From the NCBI RefSeq assembly GCF_004339745.1, contig NZ_SMGP01000002.1:1054001-1118000 (forward strand): a stretch of DNA of 64,000 bases, written 5' to 3'. Shown here in pieces: positions 52,383 through 60,489 of the stretch. Positions within the stretch are counted from its first letter, which is position 1. Every line of letters starts with the position of its first letter. The DNA comes from Paraburkholderia sp. BL9I2N2. GTDB lineage: Bacteria > Pseudomonadota > Gammaproteobacteria > Burkholderiales > Burkholderiaceae. Below the pieces are notes generated by a model. That model did no database searches, was not told the origin of the DNA, and was given only the letters and a program-made list of their open reading frames with translations. Both the position numbers and the translations under genes were made by a program.

Positions 52383-53813
52383 TCAGTGATGGTGGTGCCG
52401 GTATTCCAGCGTGTCCGGTTCGCTGAACCCGGCGCCCGTCTTGCGGACGCGCAGCAGATAAGCGAGAAGCAGCACGCCGAGGCTCGCGACCCCGAACCAC
52501 AACGGCTGACGCTGCTCGGGAATGAACGCCATCGCCACCAGAATGCCGACCATGCCGATGATCGCGACCCACGTGAGATACGGGTAGCACCACATCCTGA
52601 CGCGCAGTTTCTCTGGCGCATCCCGCTCGATGCGAGCTCGCAGTTTCAGTTGCGAGATCGCGATCAGCACGTAGACGAAAATCGCCACCGTGCCGTACGA
52701 ATTCACGAGGAAGGCGAACACCGTATCCGGCGACACATACGACATCACCACCGACGCGTAGCCAAACACGGTGCCGATCAGAATCGCGCGCACCGGCACG
52801 CCGCGGCGATTGACCTTGGCGAGCGCGGCAGGCGCGTCGCCATGGCGCGTCAGCGCGAAGATCATCCGCGACGCGGCGTAGAGCCCCGAATTGAGCGCCG
52901 ACAGCACCGCGGTGAGCACGATCGCGTTCATGACGCTGGCGGCGGCCGGAATACCCATGGCATCGAGCGCGCTGACGTACGGCGTCGCCATCTTCGGAGA
53001 GTTCCAGGGCACCAGCGCGACGACGAGCAGGATCGAGCCGACATAAAAAACCAGCACGCGCGTGATCACCGAGTTCGTCGCTTTGGCGACGGCCTTGGCG
53101 GGCTCCTGCGCTTCAGCCGCCGCGATCGTGACGATCTCCGCGCCGAAGTAAAAGCCCGTGGCCGCAACCGCTCCGCTCAGCACGGGTCCGATGCCCTTCG
53201 GCATCAAGCCGCCGTGCGAGAGCAGCGTCGGCAGCACGGCGGTGACGTGCTTCGCCGCGGGCCACAGTCCCAGCACATACATGCCGCCGAGAAACAGAAA
53301 CACCATGATCGCCGCGACCTTGATCGACGCGAACCAGAACTCGAATTCGCCGTAACTGCCGACCGAGACCAGGTTGGTCGCCGTGAGCGTCACCAGCAAT
53401 ACGAGACTGATCGCCCACGCGGGAACATCTGGCAACCAGAACTGCACGAGCTTCGCGCCCGCCACGGCCTCCACCGCGACGACGATGACCCAGAAATACC
53501 AGTACATCCAGCCGGTCAGAAAGCCCGCGAGATTGCCGGAGGCGCGCTTGCCGCCGAACGCCAGCCGCGCGTATTCGTAGAACGAGCCGACGGCCGGCAT
53601 CGCGCAGGCCATTTCGCCGAGCATCCGCATGACCAGCACGACCAGCGCGCCGGTGATCAGAAACGACAGCACCGCCGCGGGGCCGGCCTGTTGCACGACC
53701 ACGCCGCTGCCGACGAAGAGCCCCGCGCCGATCACGCCGCCGAGCGCGATCATCGTCATGTGGCGCTGTTTGAGGCCCGCCTTCAATTCCGTTGTATCTG
53801 TAGATCGCTGCAT
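52383..53813 (-). CDS. Amino-acid permease, AAT (APC superfamily) type
   Basis: A protein of 476 residues from the ATG at 53813, which has GGAGG 4 bases before it; the longer open frame is not used. It has about 12 spans, with LKAGLKQRHMTMIALGGVIGAGLFVGSGVV typical of GabP/AnsP/AroP-like permeases. The C-terminus ends in four His. It lies in the minus-strand arm between tauY and the cobS-like gene, so it may carry taurine or a related omega-amino acid as a second uptake system beside TauABC. Substrate not proven. Confidence 0.85.
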   Translation of the reverse strand: MQRSTDTTELKAGLKQRHMTMIALGGVIGAGLFVGSGVVVQQAGPAAVLSFLITGALVVLVMRMLGEMACAMPAVGSFYEYARLAFGGKRASGNLAGFLTGWMYWYFWVIVVAVEAVAGAKLVQFWLPDVPAWAISLVLLVTLTATNLVSVGSYGEFEFWFASIKVAAIMVFLFLGGMYVLGLWPAAKHVTAVLPTLLSHGGLMPKGIGPVLSGAVAATGFYFGAEIVTIAAAEAQEPAKAVAKATNSVITRVLVFYVGSILLVVALVPWNSPKMATPYVSALDAMGIPAAASVMNAIVLTAVLSALNSGLYAASRMIFALTRHGDAPAALAKVNRRGVPVRAILIGTVFGYASVVMSYVSPDTVFAFLVNSYGTVAIFVYVLIAISQLKLRARIERDAPEKLRVRMWCYPYLTWVAIIGMVGILVAMAFIPEQRQPLWFGVASLGVLLLAYLLRVRKTGAGFSEPDTLEYRHHHH

Positions 53814-54051
53814 GTCACCTCCACGTTCCGTTATCCGATCGCGGACCGGGCCGGCCTGCCATGCAGCCGCCCAGGTCCTGCCGTCTTCAAGACTGGATGA
53901 GGCGAGGACGCCCATGCGTCTCGCCCTATGATTTTTTATGAAGCACCGCGTAGCCTGGGCGCATGGTGCAAGTGTGCGCCGTTTGCGCCGTGCGCGCGGC
54001 AAGTTGCGAGTTCAGCGCCGCATGCGCGCGGGCGAATCTTCGCCCGCCACA

Positions 54052-55467
54052 TCAGGGCTTTTCGTCGCGGCGGAAGTAAAGCTGATACAGCATCCGCTGG
54101 CCGATTCGCCGGAATGGCGCAAACGGGTGCCCCGGCAAGGGCGACGTGAAGATCGGCAGCGTCTGTTTCGCGCCCTTTCCCGCGATGCGTTCGGCGAGCC
54201 GCCGCCCGGCCTGCTGCGAATACGACACGCCGTTGCCGCCGTAGCCGAGCGCGTAGTACACCGTCTGCATCGGATCCGGTTGATACACGCGCGGCATCAT
54301 GTCGTGGCTGACGTCCACCCAGCCCCACCATGAATAATCGATCGCGACGCCGCGCAAGGCCGGAAATTTGCGCAACATGCCTTCCACCAGCAGATCGTAG
54401 TGGCGCGAATTGGGCGCGTCGGCGCCGGTGATCGCGGAACGGCTGCCGATCTGCAAGCGGTTGTCAGGCAGGAAGCGATAGTAGAAGCGCAGCGTGCGTG
54501 TATCGGTGAGCACCTGGGTCGTGCGAAAGTTGCATGCGTCGATTTCCTGCTTCGTGAGCGGTCGCGTGACCATTGAATTCGACAGGATCGGCATGATGCG
54601 GCTGCGCAGCGAGTTGTGCAGCGTTTGCGCCGTATACGCGCCCGTTGCAATGCCGACCGCGCGCGCCCGCACGATACCGCCAGGTGTGCGCAAATGATGC
54701 ACGCCATTGATCGTCTCCCAACCGAGCACGGGGCTCGCCGGATGCACCTTGGCGCCCGCTTCGCGGGCCAGCCGCAGATAGCCGAAGGCGAGCTTCAATG
54801 CATGAATGCCGATGCCTTCCGGCTCGTGCAGCGCGCCGGCCGCTTCGTGATCGTTGACGTACTCGCGCTGGAAGGTCTGCTTGTCGATCAGCTCGGACGG
54901 ATAGCCGAACACGTCTTTCCAGACCTTGGCCTCGGCCGCCAGCTTCTGCATGATGCGCGGACGGTGCGCGATCAGAAAGTGGCCGCCGGGTTGCGGATCG
55001 CAATCGATCTCCGCGATCAACGACTTGAAGTTATCGAAACCTTCCTGAATCTCGTCGTGCATTTTCAACGCGACGTCTTTACCCCAACGTTCGATCCATT
55101 GGGAACGCGACAACCGGCCCGAGGCGTTCTGACCTTGCCCGCCGTTGCGGCTGCTGCAGCCCCAGCTCGTCTTGTTGGCTTCCAGCACGACCGCCTTGAT
55201 GCCGTGCTCCCGCGCGAGACAAAGCGCCGTGGCGAGCCCGGTATAGCCGCCGCCGATGATCGCCACATCCACGTCGACATCCGCCGTGATCGGACCATCG
55301 TCTTCGGGCGGTGTGCCCGCGGTCGCGACCCAGTAGGTCGGCGCGTATTGCTTGCCCCAGCCCGGTCCCGGCGAGACCAGCGGGTCGTACGCCGGATCGT
55401 AGCGCGTGTCGTCTTCGCGGCCGGACGGCATGCCTTGCGCGACGCGTTCGATTTCACTGTGCTCCAT
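54052..55467 (-). CDS. tauY: FAD-dependent oxidoreductase, probable taurine dehydrogenase large subunit
   Basis: A protein of 471 residues from the ATG at 55467. It is a DadA/glycine-oxidase-type flavoprotein: dinucleotide motif DVAIIGGGYTGLATAL (about 67-82), SSRNGGQGQNASGRL, and a C-terminal FAD motif VYYALGYGGNGVSYSQQAGR. Gamma-glutamylputrescine oxidases are similar, but the 13-base spacing to the NTF2-like gene and the location between taurine genes match tauXY, whose product oxidatively deaminates taurine to sulfoacetaldehyde and ammonium with electrons passing to cytochrome c. No taurine-pyruvate aminotransferase gene is in the window. Confidence 0.78.
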   Translation of the reverse strand: MEHSEIERVAQGMPSGREDDTRYDPAYDPLVSPGPGWGKQYAPTYWVATAGTPPEDDGPITADVDVDVAIIGGGYTGLATALCLAREHGIKAVVLEANKTSWGCSSRNGGQGQNASGRLSRSQWIERWGKDVALKMHDEIQEGFDNFKSLIAEIDCDPQPGGHFLIAHRPRIMQKLAAEAKVWKDVFGYPSELIDKQTFQREYVNDHEAAGALHEPEGIGIHALKLAFGYLRLAREAGAKVHPASPVLGWETINGVHHLRTPGGIVRARAVGIATGAYTAQTLHNSLRSRIMPILSNSMVTRPLTKQEIDACNFRTTQVLTDTRTLRFYYRFLPDNRLQIGSRSAITGADAPNSRHYDLLVEGMLRKFPALRGVAIDYSWWGWVDVSHDMMPRVYQPDPMQTVYYALGYGGNGVSYSQQAGRRLAERIAGKGAKQTLPIFTSPLPGHPFAPFRRIGQRMLYQLYFRRDEKP

Positions 55468-55480
55468 GTGAAGCTCCCGA

Positions 55481-55891
55481 TCAGCGTGCGAGGTTCTGCT
55501 TCGGACGTTCCTTGCGGAAGGCCCGCTTGACCGCGATGAGACCATCGCGGAACTCGAACAGGTCACAACCTTCCGCCTCGATACGCCAGCCTTCCGCGTG
55601 CGTTCCCGTGAACACCCACTCGGACACACCGCGTTCGCCGCTCACGTAGTGGCGGCCCTTGCCCCAATGCGCGTCGGGAAAGGTCTTGAAGACCGCTTCA
55701 AACGCCGCGCGGGTCGCGTCGCGGCCCACGAAGCGCGTGCCGAAGACTTCCGGACCGCCTGCTGCATCGAACACGCAATCGTCGGTCATGAAGGTCATCA
55801 ACGCATCCGCGTCATGACGATTGAATGCATCGGAAAACGCGGCCAGCGTCTCGGCCGTGACGTGCTGCAGCGGGGTCTGTGTTTGAGCCAT
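55481..55891 (-). CDS. tauX: NTF2/SnoaL-like protein, probable taurine dehydrogenase small subunit
   Basis: A protein of 136 residues from the ATG at 55891, preceded by GGAGGAG. It has an NTF2-like fold of the SnoaL type (LAAFSDAFNRHDADALMTFM; GPEVFGTRFVGRDATRAAFEAVF; GVSEWVFTGT). TauX small subunits annotated beside TauY are of this kind, as I recall. It is first in the minus-strand arm of the taurine cluster. TauR-box C lies 186 bases upstream but in the opposite orientation. Confidence 0.72.
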   Translation of the reverse strand: MAQTQTPLQHVTAETLAAFSDAFNRHDADALMTFMTDDCVFDAAGGPEVFGTRFVGRDATRAAFEAVFKTFPDAHWGKGRHYVSGERGVSEWVFTGTHAEGWRIEAEGCDLFEFRDGLIAVKRAFRKERPKQNLAR

Positions 55892-56076
55892 TGCTTTCTC
55901 CTCCTGGATGACTTTCGCTTTCGTTTCGATAAGGCATGAGACGCAGCCGGCGGCTGGCGATCCGTGAGGAAATTGTAGGCAGGGGGTCTGTCCGACGGGT
56001 AGGTCCAGTGAGGTGCTTTCGCCTGGTGCAGCGAGTACGGACGCGGGTTTCGCCGTATCCACGGCATTTGCTGAAT

Positions 56077-56107
56077 TGGACTCATAGACTCCCGGCAACT
56101 GGCTCTA
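56077..56107 (+). promoter_or_regulatory. TauR-box C, in the tauX / DUF3311 divergent region
   Basis: TGGACTCA (56077-56084) and CTGGCTCTA (56099-56107), again 14 bases apart. The box points toward the plus-strand DUF3311-symporter operon and ends 128 bases before its start, almost the same distance as box A to tauA (131). The following TCTATTTTTTT is also shared with box A. Control of tauX in the other direction is possible. Confidence 0.7.
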
Positions 56108-56234
56108 TGGTTCTATTTTTTTGTTCGGCAACACTGAGGGTACTGGCCGTTATCTTCACCGATTGCCTGTCCTTGCGCGACTGCCAGAGCTGTTGGCCGC
56201 GCCTGTCCATGACTTCACGCTGCGAGGAGTTAAG

Positions 56235-56444
56235 GTGCTCAAACTGTTTATCGGACTCGGCATTCCCTATCTGGGCGTGGTCGGCCTGCTGCCGTGGGTG
56301 GCGTCCGTCGACCGCTTCGTATTGGGCGTGCCGTTCATCTACGCCTGGATCTTCGCGTGGTTCATCCTCACCTCCGGGTGCCTGATGATCTGCTGGCGCG
56401 TGTTCGACTGCCGCCACGACGAGTCTCACCCGCAAAACCGCTAA
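56235..56444 (+). CDS. DUF3311 small membrane protein (symporter partner)
   Basis: A protein of 69 residues, probably from the GTG at 56235 with AGGAG 5 bases before it. It has two predicted spans (LFIGLGIPYLGVVGLLPWVA and PFIYAWIFAWFILTSGCLMI). DUF3311 proteins are regularly encoded just before sodium:solute symporters and are thought to be accessory subunits. It lies 12 bases before the symporter gene. Confidence 0.8.
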   Translation: MLKLFIGLGIPYLGVVGLLPWVASVDRFVLGVPFIYAWIFAWFILTSGCLMICWRVFDCRHDESHPQNR

Positions 56445-56456
56445 AGGAGTGTCCGG

Positions 56457-57842
56457 ATGGCCACCGCAGTCTTTCTCGGCTTTCTCGCTTTCTCGCTCTA
56501 CCTGGCGATCCGTTCGAAAAAGGGACGTGGTCCGCAAAGCGTGCATGACTTCTTCGTGGCGTCGCGGCAATTCGGCGCCTACCTCGTGTTCTTCCTCGCG
56601 GCCGGCGAGATCTACAGCATCGGCACGATGGTCGGCTTTCCGGGCGGCATCTATGCCAAAGGACCGACGTACGGCGTCTGGTTTCTCGGCTACATTCTGC
56701 TGGCCTATCCCGTCGGCTATTTCATCGGTCCGAAGATCTGGCAAGCCGGCAAGCGCTATAACGCGATCACCCTGCCCGATCTGTTCAAGGGACATTTTCA
56801 GAGCCGCTCGCTCGAACTGATCGTCGCGGGCTCGGCGATCGTCTTTCTGCTTCCGTGGGGGCAGTTGCAGTTCACCGGACTCGTGGCCGCATTGAACGGT
56901 CTCGGCTGGAACTTCAAACCGCTGTATCTGATCCTGTTTGCGGCGTTGCTCGCGTTCACCTATATCGCGATCGCCGGCGTGCGCGCATCGGCGTACATCG
57001 CCGTGCTGAAGGATATCCTGATGGTCGTCGCGATCGTCGTCACCGGTGTCGCTGTCTCGATGGAAGTCGGCGTGACCGACGTGTTTCATGCGGCCAGCCT
57101 GCATGTGAGCAACCGGATGAATTCGCACCAGTTGACCTTCTCGATGAGCACCATGCTGTTCCAGTCGCTCGGCTTCTACGTCATGCCGTTCGCGGTGCAG
57201 AACTTCTTTACCGCGAAAAGCGCGAACACCATTCGCCGCACGCAGGTCGCCATGCCGCTGTACATGCTGATGTATCCGTTTCTCGTGGTCGCGTCGTACT
57301 ATGCGATCAGTCAGAACCTGCATCTCGCGTCGCCCAATGAAGCATTCTTCGCTGCCGCGATCCGGCTGTTGCCGGGCTGGCTGCTCGGGCTCGTCGCCGC
57401 CGGCGCGTCGCTCTCCGGCTTGCTCGTGCTGGCCGGCATCTGTCTCGCGATCGGCCCGATCGTCACACGCAATCTCCTGCCGGGCATGCCGGAAGCCCGC
57501 CAGAAGACGAGCGCGAAAGTGGTGATCGTGCTGTACCTGCTGGTGTCGATCGTGATGACGCTGCTCACGCCGAATCTGATGCTCACGCTGATCAACACCA
57601 CGTATTACGGCGTGACGCAGTTCTTCCCCGGCGTGATGGTCGTGCTGTTCGGATTGCGCGTGCGGCCGTCCGCTATCGCGTCCGGCATGTTGACCGGGCA
57701 GGTTCTCGCGATCATCCTGTACGTATTGCAGATCGACCTGGGCGGATTCAATCTGGGACTGGTATGCCTCGGCGTGAATCTGCTGGTGCTGACGGCGGTG
57801 AACCTCACCGCGAAACCGAGCCGCGCGCACGCGCTCGGTTGA
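56457..57842 (+). CDS. Sodium:solute symporter family transporter
   Basis: A protein of 461 residues with about 13 spans and the SSS signature regions (VHDFFVASRQFGAYLVFFLA; ALLAFTYIAIAGVRASAYIA; PFAVQNFFTAKSANTIRRTQ). It belongs to the PanF/actP-like branch that pairs with DUF3311 proteins. The ribosome site is AAAGGAG. The operon context with an amidohydrolase suggests uptake of an amide or cyclic compound, and TauR-box C points to a taurine-related substrate. Substrate unproven. Confidence 0.87.
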   Translation: MATAVFLGFLAFSLYLAIRSKKGRGPQSVHDFFVASRQFGAYLVFFLAAGEIYSIGTMVGFPGGIYAKGPTYGVWFLGYILLAYPVGYFIGPKIWQAGKRYNAITLPDLFKGHFQSRSLELIVAGSAIVFLLPWGQLQFTGLVAALNGLGWNFKPLYLILFAALLAFTYIAIAGVRASAYIAVLKDILMVVAIVVTGVAVSMEVGVTDVFHAASLHVSNRMNSHQLTFSMSTMLFQSLGFYVMPFAVQNFFTAKSANTIRRTQVAMPLYMLMYPFLVVASYYAISQNLHLASPNEAFFAAAIRLLPGWLLGLVAAGASLSGLLVLAGICLAIGPIVTRNLLPGMPEARQKTSAKVVIVLYLLVSIVMTLLTPNLMLTLINTTYYGVTQFFPGVMVVLFGLRVRPSAIASGMLTGQVLAIILYVLQIDLGGFNLGLVCLGVNLLVLTAVNLTAKPSRAHALG

Positions 57843-57874
57843 AACCGAGCTGAACGAACTTCAATCACTGCACT

Positions 57875-59533
57875 ATGACTCGACGAGAAGAGCAGCACCC
57901 GACACAAGTGTTCGTTGCGAAGAAGATCGTGACGATGAATCCCATGCAACCCTATGCGACGCACGTCGCGATTCGCGACGGCAAGATCCTCTCGGTAGGC
58001 GGCGCTGACGACGTGAAGCAATGTGGCGACGCGGAAATCGTCGATACGTTCAGCGACAAAGTGCTGTTGCCCGGGTTTGTCGAAGGCCATTGCCATCTGA
58101 TGGAAGGCGCGATGTGGGACGCAGTCTATGTCGGCTACTACGACCGCCGCGGCCCCGACGGCCGGCGCTGGCCCGGCCTGACGACGCTGGACGCCGTGAT
58201 CGAGCGGCTGAAGGCGGCCCAGGCGGAGATGACCTCGGCCGATGCTCCGCTGCTCGCGTGGGGCTTCGATCCGATCTTCTTCGGCACCCAACGCCTGAGC
58301 GTGCGCGAACTCGACACGGTGTCGGCCAGGCGGCCCATCGTGATCCTGCATGCGAGCGTGCACCTGATGAACGTCAATTCGGCGATGCTGTCTCTCGCGG
58401 GCATCGACGAGGAAACGGATATCGACGGCATCGACAAGGACGAGAGCGGACAGCCGACCGGCGAGTTGCAGGAGTTCGCCGCGATGTTCCCGGTCTACCG
58501 CGTGATCGGCGCCGGCCTCTCGATCGCCGCGAGCGAAAGCACGAAGGCCATCTGGAATTTCGGCCGGGTCGCGCAACTCGCCGGCGTGACGACCGCGACC
58601 GACCTGGTCAATGACTTCTCCGAACTGGGCAACCGCAACCTGCGCGAAGTCACCGCCAACGAGGATTTTCCGGTGCGCATCGTGCCCGCCTTCGCACCGC
58701 AACGCAGTCCCGAAGGCGGCGCGCAACAGGTGCTCTCCGCGATGGAAACCGCGACGCCGAAGCTGCACTTCGGGCCCGTCAAGTTCATCGTCGACGGATC
58801 GATTCAGGGCTTCACCGCGCGCCTGAAATGGCCCGGCTATCTGAACGGCAAACCCAATGGCTTGTGGCTGATTCCGCCGAGCCAGTTCGTCGACGTGTTC
58901 ACGCCGTTTCACGAAGCCGGCCTGCAACTGCACGTGCACACCAACGGCAACGAGGCGACCGAACTCGTGCTCGATGCCTTCGAGCGGCTTCTCACGCTCC
59001 ATCCGCGACGCGATCATCGGCATACGCTGCAGCACTGCCAGATGGCGGACGCCAGCCAGCTCGCGCGGGCGGCGAGCCTCGGGCTGTGCATCAATTTCTT
59101 CTCGAACCACATCTACTACTGGGGCGACGCGCACTATACGCAAACCATGGGCGCGGATCGCGCGAATCGCATGAACGCGGCGGAGTCGGCGCGCCGCCTG
59201 GGCATTCCGTTCGCCTTTCATTCCGATGCGCCCATCACGCCGCTCAATCCGCTCTTCACCGCATGGTGCGCGTCGCAGCGCGAAACCGCGTCGGGCCGCG
59301 TGCTCGGCGCCAATGAACGCGTGCCGGTTGCCGACGCGTTGCGCGCGATCACACTCGGCGCAGCCTACACGCTCAAGATGGACCATCTGGTGGGCAGTAT
59401 CGAAGTCGGTAAATTCGCGGACTTCGCGGTGCTTGCAGAAGACCCAGCCGAGGTCGCGCCGCAGCGTCTCAAGGATCTGGAAGTGTGGGGCACGGTACTC
59501 GGCGGACGCATCTTCCAGGCGCCAGTGGGATGA
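57875..59533 (+). CDS. Amidohydrolase_3 family metal-dependent hydrolase (YtcJ-like)
   Basis: A protein of 552 residues. Metal-site features: GFVEGHCHLMEG (His72 and His74), Lys in FGPVKFIVDGSIQGF, His in LQLHVHTNGNEA, His in HTLQHCQMAD and Asp in FHSDAPITP. The family hydrolyses amides, including N-acyl and ring amides. There is no signal peptide, so it acts on the imported compound. It follows the symporter gene after 32 bases, and its stop overlaps the CobW gene by 4 bases. Confidence 0.85.
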   Translation: MTRREEQHPTQVFVAKKIVTMNPMQPYATHVAIRDGKILSVGGADDVKQCGDAEIVDTFSDKVLLPGFVEGHCHLMEGAMWDAVYVGYYDRRGPDGRRWPGLTTLDAVIERLKAAQAEMTSADAPLLAWGFDPIFFGTQRLSVRELDTVSARRPIVILHASVHLMNVNSAMLSLAGIDEETDIDGIDKDESGQPTGELQEFAAMFPVYRVIGAGLSIAASESTKAIWNFGRVAQLAGVTTATDLVNDFSELGNRNLREVTANEDFPVRIVPAFAPQRSPEGGAQQVLSAMETATPKLHFGPVKFIVDGSIQGFTARLKWPGYLNGKPNGLWLIPPSQFVDVFTPFHEAGLQLHVHTNGNEATELVLDAFERLLTLHPRRDHRHTLQHCQMADASQLARAASLGLCINFFSNHIYYWGDAHYTQTMGADRANRMNAAESARRLGIPFAFHSDAPITPLNPLFTAWCASQRETASGRVLGANERVPVADALRAITLGAAYTLKMDHLVGSIEVGKFADFAVLAEDPAEVAPQRLKDLEVWGTVLGGRIFQAPVG

Positions 59534-60459
59534 GTGCGATTCCGCTCGTCGTCATCGGCGGCTATCTCGGCGCGGGAAAGACGACACTGCTCAACCATAT
59601 TCTGAGCAACGCCGGATCGCGGCGCATCACCGTGCTCGTCAACGACTTCGGTTCGATCAATATCGATGCTTCGCTGATTCGCCAGCGCACCGACGACGTA
59701 ATCAATCTTGAGAATGGCTGCGTGTGCTGCTCGATCGGCGGCCGGCTGGTCGAAGCGCTGCTTGACGTGAGTTCGCGCAGCGACGCGCCCGATCTGCTGA
59801 TCATCGAGGCGAGCGGTGTGTCCGACCCGGTGCGTATTGCGCAGATCGGCTTGCTCGATCGCGCGTTTCGTCTGGACGGCATCGTCGTGCTGGTGGACGC
59901 GGAACGCGTCGAAGAGACGCTGGCCGATCCTTATGTCGGCGACATCGCGCAGCGGCAGATTGCGGGTGCCACGGCCATCGTGCTGAACAAGATGGATCTG
60001 CTCAGCAAGCCTTCGCGCGAGGCGGTCAAAGCGCGCGTCGAAGCGCTTGCGAATAGCCGTGTCATCGTGCAAGCGACGCACGCAGCCGTGCCGCTCGGTC
60101 TGATCTTCGACCGGCATGTGCTGCCCGCGCGCAACACCGGCGCACTGCCGCTCTGCGCCTCTCCCACGCCGCGCGATTTGTGCAGCTTTTCGTTTACCAC
60201 CGACGCGTGCCTGAGCCGCAAGAAGCTGAAGGAAGCGCTGCGGAGTTTTTCGGCGAAGCTGCTGCGCGCGAAAGGCTTCGTGCGCCTGGAAAGCGACGGC
60301 GCGTTGCATGAGTTGCATGTGGTCGGCAATCGCGTCGTGCTCAGCGCGTCGTCGGCCCGCGCTTGCGCGGAATCGCAGATCGTTCTGATCGGCATGTTCG
60401 ATCGCGAAGACGAGTTGCACGCGCGAGCGGCGCTCAAGGCCGCTGAAATCGGGCAATGA
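59530..60459 (+). CDS. CobW/COG0523 family GTPase, probable metallochaperone
   Basis: A protein of 309 residues from the ATG at 59530 (ATGA overlap with the amidohydrolase). It has Walker A GGYLGAGKT (10-18), the COG0523 metal motif CVCC at 64-67 within ENGCVCCSIGGRL, the GTP-specificity motif NKMD, and a C-terminal CobW_C-like domain (FVRLESDGALHELHVVGNRV). Members deliver zinc or other metals to client enzymes. Tight coupling suggests that the amidohydrolase is the client. Confidence 0.88.
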   Translation: MSAIPLVVIGGYLGAGKTTLLNHILSNAGSRRITVLVNDFGSINIDASLIRQRTDDVINLENGCVCCSIGGRLVEALLDVSSRSDAPDLLIIEASGVSDPVRIAQIGLLDRAFRLDGIVVLVDAERVEETLADPYVGDIAQRQIAGATAIVLNKMDLLSKPSREAVKARVEALANSRVIVQATHAAVPLGLIFDRHVLPARNTGALPLCASPTPRDLCSFSFTTDACLSRKKLKEALRSFSAKLLRAKGFVRLESDGALHELHVVGNRVVLSASSARACAESQIVLIGMFDREDELHARAALKAAEIGQ

Positions 60460-60489
60460 TCTCGGGCCACTGACCCGAATGCCGGAAAG

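Noticed and set aside
56000..56020. Isolated CTGGACCTA on the minus strand upstream of tauX
   Set aside because: It resembles one TauR half-site, but no partner lies at the 22-bp spacing seen in the three full boxes.
56082..57830. 582-residue open frame on the minus strand
   Set aside because: It is antisense to the symporter gene; its His/Arg/Asp-rich composition marks it as a shadow.
57605..59386. 593-residue open frame on the minus strand
   Set aside because: It is antisense to the amidohydrolase gene, which has all metal-site motifs in place.
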